Made by a program: the position numbers and the translations under genes. A stretch of DNA of 6,748 bases, taken from assembly GCA_028682845.1 (NCBI GenBank), contig JAJRAT010000070.1:1-6748 (forward strand), given 5' to 3'. The DNA is from Methanothrix sp. Lineage in GTDB: Archaea; Halobacteriota; Methanosarcinia; Methanotrichales; Methanotrichaceae. The stretch's first letter is position 1. Each line of letters starts with the position of its first letter. This document shows, piece after piece, positions 1 to 5,581 of this stretch. Below the pieces are notes generated by a model. It searched no databases and was not told the DNA's origin. It saw only the letters and a list, made by a program, of their open reading frames with translations.

Positions 1-284
1 GGATTGGACAAAATCGCTGATGGTTGCAGCGCTTTTTGTTTTGCTGCGGGCGGAGCCTGCTCGGTATAAGCTGCAAGCTCCGTTCCGGCACCTGTGGCTG
101 CGGTTTGCGGCGCGCCAAGCTCGGATACTGCGGCATTCGCGTTGCCCTGCGGAACCTGAGCGTTGAACTCGGATAGCGTCAGGTTCTTCGCATCTTTGCT
201 CCCGGATTGGTCCAGTCCTCCCAGACATAAGCCTGTCAGAAGGAGGACGGCTATAGCAATCCGAATAAATGTGTGGTCAGCCAT
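1..284 (-). CDS. Secreted or membrane-anchored Ala/Gln-rich protein, N-terminal part (3' end beyond window)
   Basis: The frame is open from an ATG at 284-282 to the left edge, giving 94 codons without a stop. A strong Shine-Dalgarno GAGGAG (291-296) lies 6 nt before the ATG and supports this start. Residues 1-8 (MADHTFIR) are followed by a hydrophobic stretch at about 9-24 (IAIAVLLLTGLCLGGL), which looks like a signal peptide or N-terminal anchor. Cys20 sits in TGLC; this is not a standard lipobox because the -1 residue is Leu, so lipid attachment is doubtful. The rest, residues 25-94, is polar and rich in Ala, Gln, Gly, Ser and Pro with no motif I recognise, like a flexible extracytoplasmic region. 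It lies downstream of feoB1 on the same strand, but 371 bp of AT-rich DNA separates them, so it probably has its own promoter. Function unknown. That it is coding is fairly sure. Confidence 0.72.
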   Translation of the reverse strand, partial: MADHTFIRIAIAVLLLTGLCLGGLDQSGSKDAKNLTLSEFNAQVPQGNANAAVSELGAPQTAATGAGTELAAYTEQAPPAAKQKALQPSAILSN

Positions 285-322
285 GTATTTCTCCTCATAT
301 TTTTTAGACGTTGTTCGACATT

Positions 323-345
323 TCATGCAAATTTTTATTGCATGA
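323..345. repeat. Inverted repeat, 8-bp perfect arms
   Basis: TCATGCAA (323-330) and TTGCATGA (338-345) are exact reverse complements around a 7-base AT loop. The element lies about 40-60 bp upstream of the start codon at 284 on the minus strand, in the promoter or leader. It could be an operator or an RNA hairpin. The core ATGCAAAT recurs at 415-422 and, inverted, at 5451-5458. Confidence 0.5.
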
Positions 346-362
346 TTTTGCAATTTAATTTG

Positions 363-393
363 GTAAGAACATCAGGTTAATTGACATTCTTAC
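363..393. repeat. Interrupted dyad GTAAGAA-nn-TCA-n7-TGA-nn-TTCTTAC
   Basis: GTAAGAA (363-369) and TTCTTAC (387-393) are exact reverse complements. Inside them TCA (372-374) and TGA (382-384) pair symmetrically about the same centre (position 378), giving 20 of 30 symmetric positions. The spacing is more like a protein-binding operator than an RNA hairpin. It lies about 80-110 bp upstream of the secreted-protein start codon. Confidence 0.4.
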
Positions 394-444
394 TTTGATG
401 CCATTGATTCAACAATGCAAATATGGTGATTATCGTATCTATCC

Positions 445-460
445 TTAACGGTCACCTATT
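445..460. promoter_or_regulatory. Degenerate DtxR-box-like sequence upstream of the secreted-protein gene
   Basis: TTAACGGTCACCTATT contains GGT-C-ACC. It matches the operator at 3463-3478 (CGGTGCACCTA) except that one central base is missing, so the half-site spacing is 1 instead of 2. On the minus strand it directly follows an AT-rich, TATA-like run (about 461-472). The resemblance is visible; binding is an inference and the spacing change weakens it. Confidence 0.22.
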
Positions 461-497
461 TATTTATTTCATTTTTCTAATGTATAAATTTTCGTAT

Positions 498-529
498 AGT
501 TTGGCCACGCCGGAGTTTGGCCATGCTGG
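498..529. repeat. Tandem direct repeat, 2 x 16 bp
   Basis: AGTTTGGCCACGCCGG (498-513) is followed directly by AGTTTGGCCATGCTGG (514-529), identical at 14 of 16 positions. It is a GC-rich island in very AT-rich DNA. Each unit contains the palindrome TGGCCA, so the two copies could also pair as a stem (502-507 with 518-523, loop 10). It may bind a protein as a tandem site. Function unknown. Confidence 0.6.
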
Positions 530-552
530 GGAAGATACTTTGCGCTTCGATA

Positions 553-568
553 TATTTTTATAAAAATA
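553..568. repeat. Perfect 16-bp AT palindrome
   Basis: TATTTTTATAAAAATA is a perfect palindrome of only A and T, about 90 bp past the feoB1 stop. On the minus strand it is preceded by ATTTATTTATTTTTA, a T-rich run. It could help end minus-strand transcription, serve as a TATA-like element, or be compositional chance. Confidence 0.35.
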
Positions 569-623
569 AATAAATCAATTTCGAATTGCGAAATACTGTT
601 GCGGGTCTTCTCTTCCATTTTCT

Positions 624-655
624 GCAAAAAAAGAGACGGATAAAGGCGCTAAAGG
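624..655 (-). terminator. Possible T-tract terminator after feoB1
   Basis: Beginning next to the feoB1 stop codon (658-656), the minus strand reads through a short spacer into a run of seven T (complement of A626-A632). No stable hairpin precedes it. Archaeal RNA polymerase can terminate at oligo-T alone, so this fits an archaeal terminator; a bacterial intrinsic terminator would need a stem, which I do not see. Confidence 0.35.
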
Positions 656-2707
656 CTAAAGGAACGGCGCGAGCAAACGGAATGCTATGCCGCCGAGCAG
701 TATCGCAAAGACCACCTCGAAGACCGTGATGGCAGCCGTTTTCTTCCAGCCGAACTCCTTGGCAAGACACAGGATCACAGCCAGGCAGGGGATGTAGATC
801 ATCGTCACCAGGGCCAGAACGATGAGCTGCACGGGAGAGAGGACTGCCGCGAAGTTCGTGGTCTGGAATATGACGGCCAGCATCAGTATGGTCAGTTCCT
901 TTCTCACCAGGCCGAAGATGAGCAGAATGCCCACGGCGGAAGGCAGTCCCAGCCATGAAACCGTGATGGGGCTGAGCAGATCATTGACCGGATTCAGCCA
1001 GCCCGCAGCATAAACAGCCTGAAGGGCGGCGCTTCCGATGATGTAAGCCGGGAAGACCACCCAGAGCAGCGATTTGGTCCGGGCCCAGGTCTGCTTGAGG
1101 ACGACCTTGGCCGAGGGCACGTGGTACTTGGGCATCTCCATGATCAGGCCCACCGAGTCGCCCGGCACGGCCTTGAAGGCGATCCTGCCGAGGAGGATGA
1201 TGAGAAGAATGTCGAAGACGTAGAGCGCCATCGCCCACCAGATGTTGACGAACGCCGCCACCAGCCCCAGGATCACGACCGTGCGCGCCGTGCAGGGAAT
1301 CATCGTGACAAGGAACGCCGCCAGCAGCTTTTGCTTGGGCGTCTCCATGATGCGGCAGGCAAAGCAAGCCGGCACATTGCAGCCGTAGCCGAGGATGAGG
1401 GGGATGATGGCCTTTCCGTGCAGCCCCATCTTGTGCATCCCCTGATCGAGCATGACCGAGATGCGCGTCAGGTAGCCGGAATCCTCGATGAATGCCAGGA
1501 TGATGTAGAAGGGCAGAACGTATGGGATGACTAAAGTCAGTCCGGCCACAAGACCGGCAAAGGCTCCGTTCCAGAGAATATCTCCCAGCGGACCTGATAC
1601 CACCGGCTCCAATTGCTCGATGGGGCTGAGCGCCTCGACGAGCAGTTCGGAGATCTTGGCACCGATGACAAAGGTCCAGACCAGCAGCCCGCCGATGACT
1701 GCCAAGATGCTGAGATAGCCCAGGACCGGATGAAGCGCGACGGCGTCCAGCCTGTCCGTGATGCTCACTCCCTCGACGCCGATACTCTGGGCGCTTCGGG
1801 CGATCTCCTCAGCCACGTGATACCTCTCGGCGCTGATGATCACGTTGCTCGACTCGCCGTGCATCTCTTCCAGCTCTTTGGCCAGATCGGACGCCGCGCT
1901 CACCAGGGAGCCGTCCATCCCGGCCACGAGCTTTGTGATCTCTTCGTCCTTTTCCAGGAGCTTAATGGCCACCCAGCGGCGAGGATAATTGATCTTGATC
2001 CCATTCAGGAGCCGGGAAAGCCTTTCGATCCTCTCTTCCACCTCTTTTCCGTACTTGAGATTGGATTTTATCCCGGATTCGACCGCAGACGGCAGCGCCC
2101 TCCGGCCCGCGAGCTTGACGATCTCCTCGGTCAGCTCCGTGACGCCCTTTCCTTTGATGGCAACCATCGGCACGACGGGAACGCCGAGCGCCTTCGACAG
2201 CTTCTCGATGTCCACATGAATGCCTCTCTTCTCCATGAGGTCCACCTGGTTCAAAGCCAGGATCAGCGGTGCCTCCAATTCCAGGAGCTGAAGGGTGAAG
2301 AAGAGATTTCTCTCGAGTGCGGAAGCGTCCACTACATTTACCACAATGTCCGGTTTTTCCAGGGCGATGAAATCGCGGGAGACCAGTTCCTCCAGCGAGT
2401 AAGTGGAGAACGAATAGATGCCGGGCAGATCTATGATTCTGATCTTTCGGCCTTTGTACTGCAAAATGCCTTCGGCGCGCTCCACCGTCTTTCCCGGCCA
2501 GTTGCCCAGGATTTGATCCACGCCGGTGAGCTGATTGAAGACTGCGCTTTTGCCCACATTGGCGTTCCCGGCAAGAGCGATCACCATCGACGCATCGCCT
2601 TTGCGGTCCGGGCTTGACCGGCAGTCAGTGCCGTCGTTTGATTGTGATTCTTGTGATTTTCTCGGGGAGCATCTTTCTCCGCAGCCAAGGCAGCCCGACA
2701 AACTCAA
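656..2707 (-). CDS. feoB: Ferrous iron transporter FeoB, full size, with Cys-rich N-terminal extension
   Basis: This is a 683-aa FeoB, the GTPase-coupled inner-membrane Fe(II) permease. The G domain shows G1 GNANVGKS (47-54), G2 Thr74 in GNWPGKT, G3 DLPG (93-96) and G4 NQVD (153-156). A full helical GDI region follows (about 217-300), including [12 protein letters not shown]. The membrane domain starts near residue 328 and carries the gate motifs GYGCNVPA (Cys443; also Cys448 and Cys451) and IPCTAR (Cys472), plus YIPC (Cys641). I chose the TTG start at 2707-2705 because GGAGG (2715-2719) lies 7 nt before it; an internal Met41 (2587) would start directly before the G domain. The extension contains Cys6, Cys9 and Cys13 (CLGCGERC) and Cys29. 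It follows the regulator stop by 2 bp, so the two are almost certainly co-transcribed. The family is certain; the start is less so. Confidence 0.95.
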   Translation of the reverse strand: MSLSGCLGCGERCSPRKSQESQSNDGTDCRSSPDRKGDASMVIALAGNANVGKSAVFNQLTGVDQILGNWPGKTVERAEGILQYKGRKIRIIDLPGIYSFSTYSLEELVSRDFIALEKPDIVVNVVDASALERNLFFTLQLLELEAPLILALNQVDLMEKRGIHVDIEKLSKALGVPVVPMVAIKGKGVTELTEEIVKLAGRRALPSAVESGIKSNLKYGKEVEERIERLSRLLNGIKINYPRRWVAIKLLEKDEEITKLVAGMDGSLVSAASDLAKELEEMHGESSNVIISAERYHVAEEIARSAQSIGVEGVSITDRLDAVALHPVLGYLSILAVIGGLLVWTFVIGAKISELLVEALSPIEQLEPVVSGPLGDILWNGAFAGLVAGLTLVIPYVLPFYIILAFIEDSGYLTRISVMLDQGMHKMGLHGKAIIPLILGYGCNVPACFACRIMETPKQKLLAAFLVTMIPCTARTVVILGLVAAFVNIWWAMALYVFDILLIILLGRIAFKAVPGDSVGLIMEMPKYHVPSAKVVLKQTWARTKSLLWVVFPAYIIGSAALQAVYAAGWLNPVNDLLSPITVSWLGLPSAVGILLIFGLVRKELTILMLAVIFQTTNFAAVLSPVQLIVLALVTMIYIPCLAVILCLAKEFGWKKTAAITVFEVVFAILLGGIAFRLLAPFL

Positions 2708-2709
2708 GC

Positions 2710-3426
2710 TCAGGCCTCCAATGCGGCTTTTACGAAGATGTTGTCTGCAATCTCATGGCCCACGGCGAGATTGGTTCGGCGCACACATAGCTCAATGGGA
2801 CCTCCCATCGGCGTTTTTCGCATCAGGACGACCTCGGTTCCCGGAGTTAGGCCAAGGTCGGAGAGCCTTTGAATAACTTTCTTGTCTCCCCGAAGAAGGG
2901 CGATGGTCCCTTTCTGGCAGGGCCGCAGGTCCGTCAGGGGTACAACCTTCCGGGGAGCTGCGAATTTGTCCGAGTCCTTTGACACCTCCGCATTGCGGCA
3001 TTCGTTGCAGGTGGCGATCTCTTTCTCGCAAGGGGAGATCAGCTCACCGCACGGGCAGCGCGCCGGGGCATTGAGCATCCGGCACATGGCGTCACCAACC
3101 TCATCGGATATGGAGTGCTCCATGCGGCAGGCTTCGTCGTGCACTTTTTCCGGATCGATCCCCAGTATCTCTGACAGGAAGACTTCCAGCAGCCTGTGTT
3201 TTCTCTTGATCTTCAGGGCAACCTCTTCTCCCGCATCCGTCAGAGCCGCCCCCCTGTACGGCTCATAGCGAATCAGGCCGCTCTGGGCCAGGCTCCCAAA
3301 GACTTCGGTGACGCTGGCAGGGGCATTGTGCAGCCGCTTGGCCACCTCTGTCGTCTTCGCCAGGCCGGTTTTTCCTGCGATGTCGTAAATCGCTTCGATG
3401 TACTCTTCGATCTGTTCTTTGGGCAT
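2710..3426 (-). CDS. DtxR/IdeR-family iron-dependent repressor with C-terminal FeoA-type SH3 domain
   Basis: This 238-aa regulator has three parts. Residues 1-65 form a winged helix. Residues 66-120 form the metal-binding dimerisation domain with KHRLLE and VHDEACRMEH, matching DtxR almost exactly. Residues about 162-238 are a FeoA-type SH3 domain (core RLSDLGLTPGTEV). By alignment with DtxR, His77, Glu81 and His96 match the ancillary site, and Cys100, Glu103 and His104 match the primary site. The first primary-site ligand (Met10 in DtxR, Asp8 in MntR) is Glu8. The linker at 121-145 has Cys124, 126, 133, 140 and 143. Domain order and length match three-domain IdeR proteins, whose third domain belongs to the FeoA fold. 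It probably represses its own promoter and feoB1 when iron is plentiful. Iron rather than manganese is inferred from Cys100 and the feoB neighbours. The ATG at 3426 has no Shine-Dalgarno, which fits a nearly leaderless mRNA. Confidence 0.93.
   Translation of the reverse strand: MPKEQIEEYIEAIYDIAGKTGLAKTTEVAKRLHNAPASVTEVFGSLAQSGLIRYEPYRGAALTDAGEEVALKIKRKHRLLEVFLSEILGIDPEKVHDEACRMEHSISDEVGDAMCRMLNAPARCPCGELISPCEKEIATCNECRNAEVSKDSDKFAAPRKVVPLTDLRPCQKGTIALLRGDKKVIQRLSDLGLTPGTEVVLMRKTPMGGPIELCVRRTNLAVGHEIADNIFVKAALEA
2715..2719 (-). promoter_or_regulatory. Shine-Dalgarno of feoB1, inside the end of the regulator gene
   Basis: GGAGG on the minus strand spans the third- and second-last codons of the regulator (Leu-Glu-Ala-stop), 7 nt before the TTG at 2707. 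This is the main argument that feoB1 translation begins at 2707 and includes the Cys-rich extension. The alternative ATG at 2587 has only a weak AAAGG about 10 nt upstream. Confidence 0.6.
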
Positions 3427-3438
3427 AACGCCGTTATT

Positions 3439-3454
3439 TTAAGGTCAACCTAAA
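3439..3454. promoter_or_regulatory. DtxR-type operator, promoter-downstream copy
   Basis: TTAAGGTCAACCTAAA has a perfect AGGT-CA-ACCT core with matching outer bases (only one symmetric pair off). It overlaps the downstream edge of the TATA box (3451-3460) and extends toward the expected transcription start, so bound repressor would block TBP or polymerase. It shares the pattern TTTAGGTNNACCTAAA with the copy at 3463-3478 and resembles known DtxR/IdeR boxes. Confidence 0.68.
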
Positions 3455-3466
3455 TATAAGAATTTC
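3451..3466 (-). promoter_or_regulatory. Core promoter of the regulator-feoB1 operon (BRE + TATA)
   Basis: On the minus strand, CGAAAT (3466-3461) resembles an archaeal BRE and CTTATATTTA (3460-3451) an archaeal TATA box. The TATA centre is about 30 nt from the ATG at 3426, so initiation some 25 nt downstream would leave a leader of only a few bases. That agrees with the missing Shine-Dalgarno. In a bacterium TATATT could act as a -10 element, but I see no matching -35. Confidence 0.6.
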
Positions 3467-3478
3467 GGTGCACCTAAA
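3463..3478. promoter_or_regulatory. DtxR-type operator, promoter-upstream copy
   Basis: TTTCGGTGCACCTAAA is symmetric except for one pair, with core GGTGCACC. Its centre is 24 bp from that of the 3439-3454 copy, and it overlaps the BRE-like element. Two boxes on either side of one TATA box suggest autoregulation by the regulator encoded immediately downstream. Confidence 0.68.
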
Positions 3479-3501
3479 GATTGACGAGCCAAACAAACAC
3501 C

Positions 3502-3515
3502 CCTCTTAAATGAGG
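3502..3515 (-). terminator. Weak candidate terminator hairpin after feoB2
   Basis: CCTC (3502-3505) and GAGG (3512-3515) can form a 4-bp stem with a 6-base AT loop, followed on the minus strand by GGTGTTTGTTTGG. The stem is short and the T-run interrupted, so transcription from feoB2 may read through into the regulator gene. Confidence 0.2.
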
Positions 3516-3553
3516 ATTAGATGTGAGGAACTGATATGAAGATCAGATGTGAG
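3515..3553. repeat. Spaced 13-bp direct repeat between feoB2 and the regulator gene
   Basis: GATTAGATGTGAG (3515-3527) recurs as GATCAGATGTGAG (3541-3553), 12 of 13 identical, starts 26 bp apart. It lies between the feoB2 stop and the operators, about 90-130 bp upstream of the regulator ATG. It could be an upstream binding site or a remnant duplication. Confidence 0.4.
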
Positions 3554-3566
3554 CCTGCACTTCAAG

Positions 3567-5264
3567 CTACATAATGAGCAGGTGAAGCGCCGTTCCCACC
3601 AGCAGCGCCGCCGCCAGCCGCAGGGCCACGGACTTCATGGTTCCTGCGACCCCCAGCTCCTTCAGCATGACCATGAATGTGGCAACGCACGGGAAGTACA
3701 TGGCCAGCACAACCGAGGAAATCACAAGCTGCTCCGGAGTCATATCCAGCGGCGCAAACATGCCGATCCCGATATCCTTTCTCAGGAATCCGATGATCAG
3801 GGCTGTGGCCGCGTCGCTCGGCAGCCCCAGGAGGCCGGAGACCACCGGATGCAGGGCCTGGCCGATGAAGTGCATGAGGCCGCTCAGGTAGAAGATGTTC
3901 ATAACCACCATGCCGAGAGCTATGTAGGGAACGGCCTCCTTCAAGAACTCCCGCACTCGGATGAAGGTCTTTTTCAGGAGCGAGCCGGGATTGGGCATGC
4001 GGTAGGGAGGAATCTCCAGGAAAATTTCCGGCGACTCTCCGCCGATGATCTTGTGCAGGACGAATCCGGTTATGACAAAGGTCAGGAACAGCGAGCCGTA
4101 CACCATGACGATGTACTTCAGGCCAAAGGGCGCAAGCATCCCGAAGATCATGGCGCTCTGCGAGGCGCAGGGGATGGCCATAGTCATGAGGGTGGCCGCC
4201 AGATACCTCTGTTTTGGCGACTCCAGGATGCGCACGGAGAGCACAGCCGGAACGCTGCAGCCCATGCCGAGAACGCAGGGCAAGATGGCCGCGCCGTGCA
4301 GCCCGATCCGGTGCATGAGGGCGTCCAGTATGACGCTGAGGCGGGGCAGGTAGCCGATATCCTCTAAAATTCCCAGCACCAGGTAGAAGGGAATCAGAAA
4401 CGGCAGCACCACGCCCAGGGGGATGTAAAGGCCCGTGGTGAGTATGCCGAAGGACTTGAGCAATTCCGGAGTTGTGCCAACCAGGAGATCCCGCAAGAGG
4501 CCGGAGGTGTGGCTTTCCACCAGGCCGGTGACAAATTGGGAGTAGGCAAAGAAAAACGGATCCGTGACCTTTTTTTGCAGCAGCTCGCCGATCTCGATGA
4601 TCAAACTGAAAGAGAGATAGAGAATGAGAACCGCCAGGGGAATTCCCGTGATGGGGCGGATGGAGATGTCTTCCAGCTTGTCGAGCAGAGTAGGGTGGCG
4701 GTGCGAGACGACCTGCGTCCTGGCCGCGATCTCACCGATGCGGGCCCAGCGCTGATCGGCATTCTCGAAGTGCACGGGCGGCGGAACTCTCGCTTTGCCG
4801 ATGGCCGCCACCAGTTCATGAATGCCCTGTCCGCTCACGGCGACCGTTGCCACCACAGGCACGCCAAGCTCTCTTTCCAGGGCAACGGTATCGATCCGGA
4901 TGCCTTTATGCACGGCAGCGTCCCAGAGGTTGAGGGCAACGACGGTGGGCCTGCCCTGCTCCAGGATCTGCAGCGTGAGGTTGAGGTTTCGCTCCAGGTT
5001 TGTGGAATCGATGACGTTGACCACCACGTCCGCGCCGCGGGAAAACATCTCGCGACTGACCTCTTCCACCTGTGATGTCGGGTCCAGAGAATAGACGCCG
5101 GGAGCGTCCACTAGCGTGGCCATCCGCTCGCCCAGCTTCATTCGCCCTTCCGTGTACTCGACAGTCGTGCCGGGATAGTTGGCGGAGACGACCTCAATCC
5201 CCGTGAGCCGGGAGAAGATGACGCTCTTTCCCACATTCGGGTTGCCCATGAGCAGGATCTTCAA
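3567..5264 (-). CDS. feoB: Short FeoB-type ferrous iron transporter lacking most of the GDI region
   Basis: This 565-aa protein is a second FeoB. Its N-terminal G domain has G1 GNPNVGKS (7-14), G2 Thr34 in NYPGTT, G3 DAPG (53-56), G4 NLWD (112-115) and G5 near 140-147. Only about 60 residues lie between G5 and the first membrane helix, against about 140 in the neighbouring FeoB1; the missing part is the GDI body with the YPxRW...KLLE segment. The membrane domain (from about 205) keeps GILEDIGYLPR, the first gate as GMGCSVPA (Cys336; Asn to Ser), the second gate as IPCASQS (Cys366) and YFPC (Cys526). The start is TTG at 5264-5262, with GGAG (5275-5278) 10 nt upstream and a stop in frame just before. 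It lies 140 bp upstream of the regulator gene, same strand, with its own upstream region. FeoB membership is sure; metal specificity is not. Confidence 0.93.
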   Translation of the reverse strand: MKILLMGNPNVGKSVIFSRLTGIEVVSANYPGTTVEYTEGRMKLGERMATLVDAPGVYSLDPTSQVEEVSREMFSRGADVVVNVIDSTNLERNLNLTLQILEQGRPTVVALNLWDAAVHKGIRIDTVALERELGVPVVATVAVSGQGIHELVAAIGKARVPPPVHFENADQRWARIGEIAARTQVVSHRHPTLLDKLEDISIRPITGIPLAVLILYLSFSLIIEIGELLQKKVTDPFFFAYSQFVTGLVESHTSGLLRDLLVGTTPELLKSFGILTTGLYIPLGVVLPFLIPFYLVLGILEDIGYLPRLSVILDALMHRIGLHGAAILPCVLGMGCSVPAVLSVRILESPKQRYLAATLMTMAIPCASQSAMIFGMLAPFGLKYIVMVYGSLFLTFVITGFVLHKIIGGESPEIFLEIPPYRMPNPGSLLKKTFIRVREFLKEAVPYIALGMVVMNIFYLSGLMHFIGQALHPVVSGLLGLPSDAATALIIGFLRKDIGIGMFAPLDMTPEQLVISSVVLAMYFPCVATFMVMLKELGVAGTMKSVALRLAAALLVGTALHLLIM

Positions 5265-5473
5265 AATCGGTTAGCTCCAAATATGCACTTGCGGCCAAGA
5301 GTGGCAGGGTCAGAATAAATCTCTTTTGAATTCACCACATTTTTGCCGAGAATTGCGGTTTGCAGAGAATAGCGATATTTGTCGCCTTGCAGACAGCCAT
5401 AAAATAGGCTGCTCGCCTCAGCCGGCAAAACATAAAAAACGCAAAATGAAATTTGCATTCACGAATTATTAAA

Positions 5474-5486
5474 ATTAGACACTAAT
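5474..5486. promoter_or_regulatory. Dyad ATTAG-ACA-CTAAT upstream of feoB2
   Basis: ATTAG (5474-5478) and CTAAT (5482-5486) are exact reverse complements with a 3-base spacer, inside AT-rich DNA about 210 bp before the feoB2 start codon. It resembles a small operator and lies beside TATA-like sequence on the minus strand. TTAG and CTAA occur in DtxR-type boxes, but the spacing differs from the pair at the regulator promoter, so a different factor is equally possible. Confidence 0.35.
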
Positions 5487-5561
5487 AGAAAATATCAATA
5501 AATTGCATCTTGCATGCAGCACTGTTAATCAAAAAGTTCAAATAGTATTGATGTAAATCTT

Positions 5562-5581
5562 TCTTAAAAAACTAATTAAGA
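5562..5581. repeat. AT-rich inverted repeat TCTTAA-n8-TTAAGA
   Basis: TCTTAA (5562-5567) and TTAAGA (5576-5581) are exact reverse complements with an 8-base spacer, about 135-155 bp upstream of the plus-strand membrane-protein gene. It overlaps the best TATA-like run for that gene, so it may be part of its promoter. In AT-rich DNA this could also be chance. Confidence 0.3.

Larger units (their letters stand above)
285..655. other. AT-rich intergenic control region
   Basis: This 371-base stretch lies between the feoB1 stop and the start of the secreted-protein gene. I see no convincing gene in it: short frames lack ribosome sites and family resemblance. It holds several symmetric elements listed separately: a hairpin at 323-345, a dyad at 363-393, a DtxR-box-like sequence at 445-460, a GC-rich tandem repeat at 498-529, an AT palindrome at 553-568 and a T-tract for minus-strand termination at 626-632. 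The promoter of the minus-strand gene starting at 284 should be here. AT-rich candidates are around 461-475 (AAATAAATAAATA on the minus strand) and around 331-338, but none is decisive. Confidence 0.6.

Noticed and set aside
163..345. 60-codon plus-strand frame at the left end
   Set aside because: It overlaps the minus-strand secreted-protein gene, which has a strong ribosome site and signal peptide. The plus frame has neither.
381..386. TTGACA resembling a bacterial -35 box on the plus strand
   Set aside because: No -10 element lies at the right distance and no plus-strand gene follows.
641..662. Three TAAAGG(C) units around the feoB1 stop
   Set aside because: Short and irregular, no symmetry or known function; probably chance.
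1613..2617. Long plus-strand frame (334 codons) opposite feoB1
   Set aside because: It is antisense to a certain FeoB G domain, is rich in Asp/His/Arg/Gln as expected from a shadow frame of GC-rich coding DNA, and has no family resemblance.
3549..4367. Long plus-strand frame (272 codons) opposite feoB2
   Set aside because: Same reasoning: it mirrors a membrane-domain coding region, which yields a charged His/Gln/Glu-rich shadow protein.
5261..5458. 65-codon minus-strand frame whose TGA overlaps the feoB2 TTG (TTGA)
   Set aside because: The overlap looks like coupling, but there is no Shine-Dalgarno before its ATG, the protein resembles nothing I know, and it lies in AT-rich control DNA. It is more likely part of a leader or chance.
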